NCBI GenBank assembly: GCA_944349655.1
Contig: CALVNL010000005.1
Coordinates: 1 to 60,446, forward strand
Direction of reading: 5' to 3'
DNA length: 60,446 nucleotides
Source: an uncultured Clostridia bacterium
GTDB taxonomy: Bacteria; Bacillota; Clostridia; Christensenellales; DTU072
A model generated the notes under the pieces. The model was not told the DNA's origin and ran no database searches. It was given only the letters and a program-made list of their open reading frames with translations. Both the position numbers and the translations under genes were made by a program. Of this stretch, positions 47,419 to 54,593 are shown piece after piece; the first letter of the stretch is position 1, and each line of letters opens with the position of its first letter.

Positions 47419-50400
47419 TTATCTTTTTCTGTTCTTTACCGCTGCGGTGATTACCGCTATTACGGTAGCCACTGCCACCACTCCGACCAGACACAACGCA
47501 ATGATGAGGTTGAGGTCCATTTTCTTGTCGATATCCACGGTGCTGCCGCCACTGAAAGAACCGTCGGCAGAATATTCTCTGACGTACTGATACCCGTAAT
47601 AATAGAGTTTTTCGCCGTCGAAAACGAGTTTACCGAAAGTCGGATCGGCAAGTTTACCGTCGTCGGTATGCAACGATTCTCCCGTGTTGGTCGGGACGGA
47701 GGGGTTATCGACGTAATTGTAGAATTTTTCGCCTAACGTTCCCATGGTTACATAAAGCGTTCCCTTCGTCGAAATTTCGTTTTTCCCGTTGGCGTTGGTG
47801 GAAATTTTATTTCCGTTTCCGTCGAGATAGAAGGTTTCGTTATAAACGTGGTCGTGTCCGGCAAGCACGAGATTAACGCCTTTCTCGGCAAAAAGCGGAG
47901 TAAGCTGAGCTCTCATACCTACTACGTCTTTATCGTAGGAATGAGACCCTTCGCTGTAAAGGCTCTTGTGCATAATCACTACCTTGTACTTTTTCGAAGT
48001 GTCGGTAAGATCCTTGACCAGCCAGTCGTACTGAGTCTTGCCTAATCCGTAAGTATCGTTTCCGTCGGCATTTTCCGTTACTTCGATATCGTTGGTGTTC
48101 AGTACCACGAAATGCACGTCGGAATAGTCGAAAGAATAATAGAAACCGCTTTTTTGCGTTTGTGCAGAGGTCAGTTCGTAATTGAAGTGCGACCATAAAT
48201 AGTTATATTCGCCTGTGTAAGCGTTCGCACTCGCCCCTCCGTAATAATCCACGTTGGCGGTGTCGGCAAATTCAAAGTATTTTGCGTCGTGATTGCCTGC
48301 CGCCACTACCATCGGATAGGAAGCGTAAACGTCGTCGGAGGAGTTGATAAACCACGTAAACTGTGAAAGATTGCGGGCATTGTCCACCACGTCGCCGGGA
48401 TTGATGATAAAGTCGAGTCCGTCGGCAAACTGCTTGTTCAGAATATCTTTATAAATTTTATCGATTCTCTGATAAGCCGACTGCGTGCTGGACTGAAGGT
48501 CGGAAGCTATCAGAACTTCGAAAGTTCCGTCGTCGGTCCCGGTAGTGAAGGTGTACCAGTCGCTCCAGTAACCTTTGGAGGGGCTGCCTACTCTGTAAGC
48601 GTAAGTGGTTCCGGCTTCGAGTCCGGTAAGTTCCACCGTGTGACGGCTGTATTCGGTATATCCGGTCTGACACCAGATACCGAGGTCGATAAGCGGTTTG
48701 GTAGTACCGTAAATCTTCGTAACGGCACTCACCGTTTTTGCCCCGGTCTTGCCCTTTACGTCGGTAGTGTACTGAATGGCGCCGTCGGTAACTCTGCGAT
48801 CGGTAAAGTAGGTAAAGTTACGCGTAGTGGACGGGTCGGACCCGAAATTGTTGGTAAGCATACTCGGTTTTTTGCCGTTCTCTACCGTAATCACCTCGTC
48901 ACGTTTCTTATCGATAAAGGTGTACTCTTCCCCGTCGTAAACGGTAATAAGCGTACCCTTTCCGTTGTTATGGTCCAGTACGTCGATATGTCCGCCGTCA
49001 CTGCCGAAAGAAGCCATTATCTGAGCGGCGTATTCTCCTAAACTCTGTTTGAAGTTGTCGGTAAGGTATTTGAAAACTATTTCGTCGATAACTTCGGGTA
49101 TGGTATTGTTGACGAGGTCGATTTCCACGCCCAGTCCGGAAATAAGGTCTTTCACTAAATCGACCTGTACTGCGGATTTGACTATCTGGCCGAGATTGAA
49201 AGTAGCAAGACTGAAATCCTTAACGCCCAGTACCCCGGTAAGCAGCTTCAAAGTCGAAGCAAAATCCGTGGAAATACCTTTACTGAGATCGAGAGTGGTT
49301 TCGCTCAGTCCGACGATAATTCTCATAAGTCCCGTTTCCCTGTCGAGCAAGGTTTCGAACAGGAAATCCACGAATTCACCGCTCGTAAGCTGTTTCAGAA
49401 GAGCTGCGTGAGTTGCGGGCATATCGGAAACGGAAGCCCAGTCCTCGCCGGTACAGTGCCTTACATAGCAATCCATAAATACCGACAACATCGTAGCGTC
49501 TTCTCCCACCTGAGCGTGAGCGACTTTATAGACCATTTCTTCCAAAAATCCGAATATTTTCATATCCTCCGCCTTATATCTTTCGGTACTGCCCTTATAA
49601 GTATAATCGGCGAGAATTTTTGTATTGACTTCGGAAATGAGATTATTCGCAAGCTGAACTATATCCTTGGAAAACTTACCGAGATTTATGTCAAGACTTC
49701 CGAAACTGAAAGACAATCCCGCCACGAGATCTCCGAGTTTGTTCGTGATGGTGGGACGCAAGAATTCCGCAATATAGTTTTCCAGTACGTTATCGTAAAT
49801 CCTTCTGCGTGCGTAAGAGGAATAATCGGTAATGGTCTTGGTATTGTAATTGAGGAATTCCCCTACTTTGTTACGGGCGACGTAACCGTATTTGTCGCCT
49901 GCGAAAACTTTATCGAAAAGTTTTTCGCTGTGGAGAGTTTCGTTTGCGTATGCGCTGAGAAAAGCCTTCTCGGCATAATCGCCGTCCACGTTACCGGTTT
50001 TTATTTCGGTAATTTTAATATGGCTGCCCACGCTTACGTTGGCGGAGGATTCCATATCGATAATCTGATTGCCGTTGAAAGAAATTTTGCTTACCGTATC
50101 GTTGGCGTGCATATGACCGGTGTAAACGTATCTCATTCCGTAATCGGCAAGAAAATCGCTGACTTCCACCCAGTTATAGACTATAAATCCGGTGGTAATT
50201 TCTTCTTCCATTTCCCAGTGCGGAAGTATGGAGTGGTGAGCAGATCCCGTAACGAGAGTTTCCACTCCGTAAGGACGGGCAAAGGAGGAATTTTCGGTCA
50301 TCCATTCCTGAGTTTCGTTCTGAAGCTGACCGCCGAGAACGTGTCCTTCGTCGGCGTTGGAGAGTACCACGTCCATTCCCACGAAGGAGAACTGACCGTC

Positions 50401-51321
50401 AACTCTCTGCGCAATGAACGTCATCTGTCCGATATCGAGGTCGGTACCGTCGCCTTTGGTTTCGTAGGTATAGCACATATCCGTAGAGCGGAAGAAAGCC
50501 GTATTGTCGATGGTCTTGACTATGCCTTGATTCAACATTTTTGCCAAAGTAATTTCGTCGGCATTGTCTTGATCGGGATGATAAACTCTGTTCTGAGTTC
50601 CGTTTTTGGTAAGGAACTCCCAGGTGTAGTTAAAATCGGAACTTAAATCGCTTCTCACGAAAGTATATCCCGCGGGCAGGTCTGCGGAAAGTCCTTCATA
50701 GAAAAGAGAGGCTTCTTCTTCCGTCATATTGGGATAACCGAGTCCGGCATAAATCTGAACCGCTTCGATACGGGTGGTATATAAATGCGTTTCTCTGGTT
50801 CCGGTAGCGTTGTCGAAACGGAAGGTATCCTCGTTATAAAGGTCGTGGTTGCCTAATATCACGAAAATCTGAAACTTGTCGTTACCGGTTCTTGTCCTGA
50901 TAACATTCTGCAAAGCACGGAGTTTATTGGCTACGTCGATGTGACTTAAAATTTCCCCGTCCTGACCCACGTCACCGCTGAGTACGATATAATCGGGAGT
51001 GTTTACGAGGAAGTTTTCCAAAGCCTTGTCAAAAATAGCTTCCGCTTCCAACCACATTTTGGTGCTTTTGCTCATTATGTAGTTGTAGAAATAATATTCG
51101 TCCTCGGTGTCGATAGCCGCCCCGTCGGTATAACACAAACGGAAAGGATAATAGTGCGTATCGGTAATGTGCCCGATAGACACGCTTCCCTCTTCGGTGA
51201 AACTATCCGTCTGCGCCAGAGCCGATTCCGACACGGTCAATCCCGCCAGCACGACGCACAGTATCAGTATGACTGCCGCCACGGCTACGAATAATCCGTT
51301 ACGTTTCAGATACGATTTCAT
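47419..51321 (-). CDS. Surface-anchored protein with two calcineurin-like metallophosphoesterase domains
   Basis: The 1300-residue protein has a signal or N-terminal anchor (about 9-30) and a C-terminal membrane helix followed by KNRKR, so it is fixed on the cell surface. Domain one (about 45-460) has GHITDTH (50-56), SGDVGQDG, LGNHDLY (156-162) and TGHMHAND. A middle region (about 460-830) has no recognised domain. Then follow a purple-acid-phosphatase-type beta domain (YAYRVGSP, WYTFTTG) and domain two (about 930-1180) with IASDLQ, NPGDVVDN, AGNHDAKY, IMHKSLYS and LAGHDHVYN. Both active sites appear intact, suggesting extracellular phosphatase or nuclease activity. It is monocistronic, with its own promoter and terminator. 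Confidence 0.9.
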   Translation of the reverse strand: MKSYLKRNGLFVAVAAVILILCVVLAGLTVSESALAQTDSFTEEGSVSIGHITDTHYYPFRLCYTDGAAIDTEDEYYFYNYIMSKSTKMWLEAEAIFDKALENFLVNTPDYIVLSGDVGQDGEILSHIDVANKLRALQNVIRTRTGNDKFQIFVILGNHDLYNEDTFRFDNATGTRETHLYTTRIEAVQIYAGLGYPNMTEEEASLFYEGLSADLPAGYTFVRSDLSSDFNYTWEFLTKNGTQNRVYHPDQDNADEITLAKMLNQGIVKTIDNTAFFRSTDMCYTYETKGDGTDLDIGQMTFIAQRVDGQFSFVGMDVVLSNADEGHVLGGQLQNETQEWMTENSSFARPYGVETLVTGSAHHSILPHWEMEEEITTGFIVYNWVEVSDFLADYGMRYVYTGHMHANDTVSKISFNGNQIIDMESSANVSVGSHIKITEIKTGNVDGDYAEKAFLSAYANETLHSEKLFDKVFAGDKYGYVARNKVGEFLNYNTKTITDYSSYARRRIYDNVLENYIAEFLRPTITNKLGDLVAGLSFSFGSLDINLGKFSKDIVQLANNLISEVNTKILADYTYKGSTERYKAEDMKIFGFLEEMVYKVAHAQVGEDATMLSVFMDCYVRHCTGEDWASVSDMPATHAALLKQLTSGEFVDFLFETLLDRETGLMRIIVGLSETTLDLSKGISTDFASTLKLLTGVLGVKDFSLATFNLGQIVKSAVQVDLVKDLISGLGVEIDLVNNTIPEVIDEIVFKYLTDNFKQSLGEYAAQIMASFGSDGGHIDVLDHNNGKGTLITVYDGEEYTFIDKKRDEVITVENGKKPSMLTNNFGSDPSTTRNFTYFTDRRVTDGAIQYTTDVKGKTGAKTVSAVTKIYGTTKPLIDLGIWCQTGYTEYSRHTVELTGLEAGTTYAYRVGSPSKGYWSDWYTFTTGTDDGTFEVLIASDLQSSTQSAYQRIDKIYKDILNKQFADGLDFIINPGDVVDNARNLSQFTWFINSSDDVYASYPMVVAAGNHDAKYFEFADTANVDYYGGASANAYTGEYNYLWSHFNYELTSAQTQKSGFYYSFDYSDVHFVVLNTNDIEVTENADGNDTYGLGKTQYDWLVKDLTDTSKKYKVVIMHKSLYSEGSHSYDKDVVGMRAQLTPLFAEKGVNLVLAGHDHVYNETFYLDGNGNKISTNANGKNEISTKGTLYVTMGTLGEKFYNYVDNPSVPTNTGESLHTDDGKLADPTFGKLVFDGEKLYYYGYQYVREYSADGSFSGGSTVDIDKKMDLNLIIALCLVGVVAVATVIAVITAAVKNRKR

Positions 51322-51395
51322 AATGCCGCTCTCCTTTTTGAAATATTTACTTTTTAATTAAAAATATATTTATATTACGTAATTATAGCAAAGTA

Positions 51396-51424
51396 ATTAT
51401 AACAAATCACCCTCCGAAAGTCAA
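51396..51424 (-). promoter_or_regulatory. Extended -10 promoter of the double metallophosphoesterase gene
   Basis: On the minus strand, TTGACT (51419-51424) and TATAAT (51396-51401) are 17 bases apart, with TG-T before TATAAT. The leader is about 70 bases and carries AAGGAG. Confidence 0.8.
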
Positions 51425-51471
51425 TACCGTTTCCTCGGGGAAAAAGGCGTGATAACGGAAAAGTTTACCTG

Positions 51472-51499
51472 TTGACAAATTACAGTTAAGTGGTATACT
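51472..51499 (+). promoter_or_regulatory. Strong sigma-A promoter of the ncRNA gene
   Basis: A perfect TTGACA (51472-51477) and TATACT (51494-51499) are 16 bases apart. It is divergent from the metallophosphoesterase promoter. Transcription should begin near 51506. A direct repeat, GTGTAC, lies just downstream of the -10 box, around 51504-51519. Confidence 0.8.
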
Positions 51500-51505
51500 G
51501 AAAGT

Positions 51506-51733
51506 GTACTGAGGTGTACGTAATTGCAAGTTCTTTTTTAACCGCAAACTATAGAAAAGGGATTTCGGAGTCCGGACTCGGATGTCACGCCCTCGCCGAA
51601 AGGTATGGTCAGGGGAAGGCAGAAGATATGGCAGTTAACCCACCTGCGAAAGCGGGTTTTAATCCCTTGCGATTACGGCACGCTTGGTTCCTTGGTTAAA
51701 AAAAGACCGCCTTTCTGAAAAGGCGGTCTTTCC
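51506..51733 (+). ncRNA. Structured non-coding RNA of about 230 nt, class not assigned
   Basis: A strong promoter and an intrinsic terminator bracket about 230 bases with no convincing reading frame. A closing helix pairs GTAATTGCAAG (51520-51530) with CTTGCGATTAC (51666-51676), 11 bp, extended by GTG (51514-51516) with CAC (51679-51681). Stacked on it, GGGATT (51559-51564) pairs with AATCCC (51661-51666), sharing the C at 51666. Inside are CCTGC-GAAA-GCGGG (51643-51656), a GNRA hairpin; GAGT-CCGG-ACTC (51568-51579), with a self-complementary loop; and CCCT (51590-51593) with AGGG (51611-51614) enclosing GCC-GAAA-GGT. It is not tmRNA, RNase P or SRP RNA by eye. A raiA-type (ARRPOF) or 6S RNA is a candidate to test. 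Confidence 0.72.
51702..51731. terminator. Bidirectional terminator between the ncRNA and the YerC-like gene
   Basis: AAAGACCGCCTTT (51702-51714) and AAAGGCGGTCTTT (51719-51731) form a perfect 13-bp stem with a CTGA loop. T-rich sequence follows on the plus strand, and a TTTTTTAACC run on the minus strand. Confidence 0.9.
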
Positions 51734-51756
51734 CTTGTTTTTTGCTAAATATAAAC

Positions 51757-52059
51757 TCAATCTTTTTTCTCCGCGTCGGAAAGACCTTTCAATACCGAAG
51801 CGTATCCGCCGCTTCCGCGATGAACGCAGTTGCTGACTCGGCTTAAGGTCGCGCTTGAGATATCGGTCTGCGCAATAATTTTCGCATAAGTCTGACCTTC
51901 GAGAAGCAATTTCGCCGCACGCAGTCTCTGTGCGAATTGTTCCAGTTCCGTTGCGGTAAAAATATCTTTGAAAAACGACTCGCAGGTCGCTTCGTCGGAA
52001 ATCGCCACCACGGCTTTTATCAGGTCATCCGTCATATCGCGGGTAATTTTTCCGTCCAT
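51757..52059 (-). CDS. TrpR-like DNA-binding protein, YerC/YecD family
   Basis: The 100-residue helical protein has a TrpR-type helix-turn-helix. The family segments are FTATELEQFAQRLRAAKLLLEGQTYAKI (helix region about 38-64) and TDISSATLSRVSNCVHRGSGGY (recognition helix, about 65-86). Members are transcription regulators of poorly known ligand. The gene is the last in the operon of the amino acid ABC transporter, 4 bases after the ATPase gene, so it is probably the local regulator and may bind the 18-bp palindrome in the operon promoter (54505-54522). That link is inferred. Confidence 0.9.
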   Translation of the reverse strand: MDGKITRDMTDDLIKAVVAISDEATCESFFKDIFTATELEQFAQRLRAAKLLLEGQTYAKIIAQTDISSATLSRVSNCVHRGSGGYASVLKGLSDAEKKD

Positions 52060-52063
52060 TTTT

Positions 52064-52957
52064 TTATATCCTATCCTCTGCCTTCAACAAAAAGGCTTTT
52101 GTTTTTTCGCTTTTCGGGTTCCCGAACACCTCTTCGGGGGTACCCTCTTCTTCAATAACGCCGTCCGCCATAAATATAACCTTATCGGCTACGGAACGGG
52201 CGAAGTCCATTTCGTGCGTTACCACTATCATCGTCCTCGACGAGCTTTTCAGCCCTCTTATAACTTTCAGAACTTCCCCGGTAAGTTCGGGGTCGAGAGC
52301 GCTTGTGGGTTCGTCGAAACAAAGAACGTCCGGTTCGAGCGCCAATGCCCTGGCTATAGCCACTCTCTGGCTCTGCCCTCCGCTCAACTGACACGGGTAA
52401 GCCGTCGCTTTATCCGACAGACCGACGCCTGCCAGAAGTTCTTCGGCTTGTGAGGACAATTTTTCCGCAAAGTATTTTTCCTCGGAAAGTAACTTGTTTT
52501 TTTCCTCTTTCAGCAAGTTATAGAAGTTTTTCTTACTTCCGCGAAGAGGATAAAAAACTACGTTCAGTTTCTTTTTCCTCAAATCTTTTTTAGCCGCAGA
52601 CACGACTTTTTTCCGAAGGAGTTTCGGAGCGAGCATAATGTTCTGTTTTACGTTATACTGCGGAAAAAGATTAAAATTCTGAAAAACCAAGCCGAAATGC
52701 AATCTTTTTTTTCTTAACTCGGAATCGTTGGCTTTTACGTGGCGTACCGCGTCGTAAATCAATTCGCCGTCGAGGTAAAAACTCCCTTCGGAGGGAATTT
52801 CCAGCATATTCAGACACCTCAAAAGAGTGGTCTTACCGCTGCCGGAGGAGCCGATTATTGCCAGTACTTCGCCTTTCTGCAAAGAGAAATCTATCCCCTT
52901 CAGAACCTGCAAAGAACCGTAATTTTTCTTAATACCTTTAACTTCCAGAAAAGCCAT
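52064..52957 (-). CDS. Polar amino acid ABC transporter ATPase, with an insertion
   Basis: The 297-residue ATPase has Walker [10 protein letters not shown] (36-44), Q-loop [10 protein letters not shown] (91-100), signature [15 protein letters not shown] (191-205), Walker [15 protein letters not shown] and the H-loop VVTHEM. GlnQ-type proteins are usually about 240 residues. Here a basic and aromatic insertion of about 45-50 residues (about 117-166, with [20 protein letters not shown] and [17 protein letters not shown]) lies in the helical subdomain, between the Q-loop and the [10 protein letters not shown] helix that precedes the signature. It follows the permease gene by 3 bases. Confidence 0.95.
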   Translation of the reverse strand: MAFLEVKGIKKNYGSLQVLKGIDFSLQKGEVLAIIGSSGSGKTTLLRCLNMLEIPSEGSFYLDGELIYDAVRHVKANDSELRKKRLHFGLVFQNFNLFPQYNVKQNIMLAPKLLRKKVVSAAKKDLRKKKLNVVFYPLRGSKKNFYNLLKEEKNKLLSEEKYFAEKLSSQAEELLAGVGLSDKATAYPCQLSGGQSQRVAIARALALEPDVLCFDEPTSALDPELTGEVLKVIRGLKSSSRTMIVVTHEMDFARSVADKVIFMADGVIEEEGTPEEVFGNPKSEKTKAFLLKAEDRI

Positions 52958-52960
52958 AAA

Positions 52961-53608
52961 TTAACCTTTGTAAAAATCCATTTTCTTTTCCACCCAACTC
53001 AGCAACACGCTTAAAAGTCCGTTGAAAACCAGATAGAAAGCCCCGGCATAGAACAACGGCCAGACGATACCGTACACGTTGACTATGTCCTGAGAAAGTC
53101 TTGTCAGTTCCTCCACCGCAATTATTCTTGCAAGAGAGGTATCCTTGACTAAGGTTATGATTTCGTTACTCATAGGCGGAATTATCCGCTTTATGACCTG
53201 AAACAAAACTATCTTGAAAAAGATCTGAGTTTTGGTAAGTCCTAAAACTTGTCCCGCTTCGTACTGCCCTTTGGAAATACTTTCTATCCCGCCGCGATAA
53301 ATTTCCGAAAAATAACAAGCGTAATTTATTACGAACGCTATCAATACCGCGAGCATTCTGGAACTCATCGGAAGGTCGAAAACCAGTCCCGGGACATAAA
53401 ACACGGCGATAACCTGCAACATAAGAGGAGTGCCTCTTATCACCCAGACGAAAGCCTTGGTGACGTACTTCAACGGCAGGAATCTGCTCATAGACCCGAA
53501 GGCGATGATAAGCCCCAAAGGCAGGGCGAGTACCAGCGTCAGAATGAACAGCTGGCACGTCACCGCAAATCCTTTTAACAGTTCAAGCGTTACTTCTGCA
53601 AAACTCAT
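52961..53608 (-). CDS. Polar amino acid ABC transporter permease
   Basis: This 215-residue membrane subunit of the HisM/GlnP family has about five transmembrane helices. The coupling-helix (EAA) segment reads RIIPPMSNEIITLVKDTSLA. The N-terminal segment LELLKGFAVTCQLFILTL is typical, and the substrate pathway segment WVIRGTPLMLQ is present. It overlaps the binding-protein gene by one base and is followed 3 bases later by the ATPase gene. It has normal length. Confidence 0.95.
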   Translation of the reverse strand: MSFAEVTLELLKGFAVTCQLFILTLVLALPLGLIIAFGSMSRFLPLKYVTKAFVWVIRGTPLMLQVIAVFYVPGLVFDLPMSSRMLAVLIAFVINYACYFSEIYRGGIESISKGQYEAGQVLGLTKTQIFFKIVLFQVIKRIIPPMSNEIITLVKDTSLARIIAVEELTRLSQDIVNVYGIVWPLFYAGAFYLVFNGLLSVLLSWVEKKMDFYKG

Positions 53609-54447
53609 TATTTACTCTTGACTATGCAGCCTTCTCCTGCGGAACCGCTTTCGGCTACCAGCACCGCGTCGCTCCAGGTGGAGGTGTCGGAGGTGTATTT
53701 ATCGGCGTCTTCGCTTCTGATTATGGCAACCTGTTTGTTTTTCATATAAGGGATACTGATTTCCATAGCCGCAAGACGTTCGTCGGTAATGGTCATACCG
53801 TTCCAGATAAGGTCGATGGTCTTGGCTTCGAGTTCAACTTCTTTGGTTTCCCAGTCGATAAGCTGGAATTCCACTTCGAGTCCGAGGTCGGCAAAAACTT
53901 TCTTGGCGAGGTCGATGTCGAAACCGACGAGTTGTTCGTTGACTTTGTAAGCTATGGGCGCAAACAGAGTATATCCTACGATAACCTTACCCTTGTTGAT
54001 TATATATTGATAGTCGCTTTCGGTGGTGTCTACGGTAATTTCCTGCGTAACGTCCACGCAGATCTCGTTCTGCAATCCGTAAGCTGCCGCTATATCGTCC
54101 ATCATTCCGTTCTCGGTCAGAGCAATCAGTTGCTGATTGATGGCGTTTATTATCTGGCTTCCTTTTCTGCCTGCGATACCGTAATTTTCGTCGGCAAGCG
54201 TCAATCCTTCCACCAACGTAAGTTTATCGGCATATTCGCTGTTCTTGAGATAATACCCTGCCATAACCGAGTCCATAACGCCTATGTCGGCGGTTTTGGA
54301 ATTCAGTTCTGTAAGTATGTCTATCTGCGCCTTGGCAGGAACGTATTTTTTCCCGAAATTGAGTTCTTCTCCGCTGCAAGAAGCCAGCAAAACCACGCTT
54401 ACTACGCACAGCACTAAAGCGATAACGGTAACGATTGTCTTTTTCAT
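53608..54447 (-). CDS. Amino acid ABC transporter substrate-binding lipoprotein, circularly permuted
   Basis: The 279-residue lipoprotein (lipobox LASC, Cys24) has the parts of an SBP_bac_3 protein in swapped order. Residues about 36-125 match the usual C-terminal half: TADIGVMDSVMAGYYLK (52-68), ADENYGIAGRKG (85-96) and a closing helix AINQQLIALTENGMMDDI. Residues about 146-279 match the usual N-terminal half: GKVIVGYTLFAPIAY, VGFDIDLAKKVFADLGL (174-190), IDLIWNGMTITDERLA (211-226), and YMKNKQVAII, ending with ESGSAGEGC (266-274), which in normal proteins continues into the segment seen here at about 31. Together they cover one whole fold. The ligand is probably a polar amino acid. Confidence 0.9.
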   Translation of the reverse strand: MKKTIVTVIALVLCVVSVVLLASCSGEELNFGKKYVPAKAQIDILTELNSKTADIGVMDSVMAGYYLKNSEYADKLTLVEGLTLADENYGIAGRKGSQIINAINQQLIALTENGMMDDIAAAYGLQNEICVDVTQEITVDTTESDYQYIINKGKVIVGYTLFAPIAYKVNEQLVGFDIDLAKKVFADLGLEVEFQLIDWETKEVELEAKTIDLIWNGMTITDERLAAMEISIPYMKNKQVAIIRSEDADKYTSDTSTWSDAVLVAESGSAGEGCIVKSK

Positions 54448-54499
54448 TTTTTACAAATCTCCCTGTTTGATTTTTTCCCAACGAGTAGGAAACGTTCTT

Positions 54500-54528
54500 A
54501 TTATACTTTAGCAAACTAAAGTTGTAAA
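54500..54528 (-). promoter_or_regulatory. Promoter and palindromic operator of the amino acid ABC operon
   Basis: On the minus strand, TTTACA (54523-54528) and a perfect TATAAT (54500-54505) are 17 bases apart. The spacer is an 18-base perfect inverted repeat, ACTTTAG-CAAA-CTAAAGT (54505-54522), overlapping the last base of the -10 box. Such placement is typical of a repressor site, and the operon encodes a TrpR-like protein. Confidence 0.85.
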
Positions 54529-54549
54529 GCGTTTTAACTCTGTTTGCAA

Positions 54550-54580
54550 AAAAAAGAACGGCAAATTGCCGTTCTTTTTT
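54550..54580 (-). terminator. Intrinsic terminator of the surface-protein operon
   Basis: AAAAAAGAACGGC (54550-54562) and GCCGTTCTTTTTT (54568-54580) form a perfect 13-bp stem with an AAATT loop, ending in a T run on the minus strand. It lies 13 bases after the LRR gene stop. Confidence 0.9.
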
Positions 54581-54593
54581 CAAATGCTTTTTC

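Noticed and set aside
49408-50646. Long plus-strand frame inside the metallophosphoesterase gene
   Set aside because: It is antisense to intact catalytic motifs, has no SD and no domain. It is a shadow frame.
51600-51660. Resemblance of GGTCAGGGGAAGGCAG to the SRP RNA domain IV
   Set aside because: The GGAA tetraloop hairpin and the paired arms of SRP RNA cannot be formed, so SRP RNA was not called.
51514-51699. 61-codon plus-strand frame starting with GTG
   Set aside because: There is no SD, the composition is unconvincing, and the region folds into conserved-looking RNA helices between a promoter and a terminator. It is treated as ncRNA.
53608-54447. Reading the binding protein as a truncated pseudogene
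   Set aside because: All segments of the fold are present once in swapped order, the frame is open, and signal, SD, promoter and operon coupling are intact.
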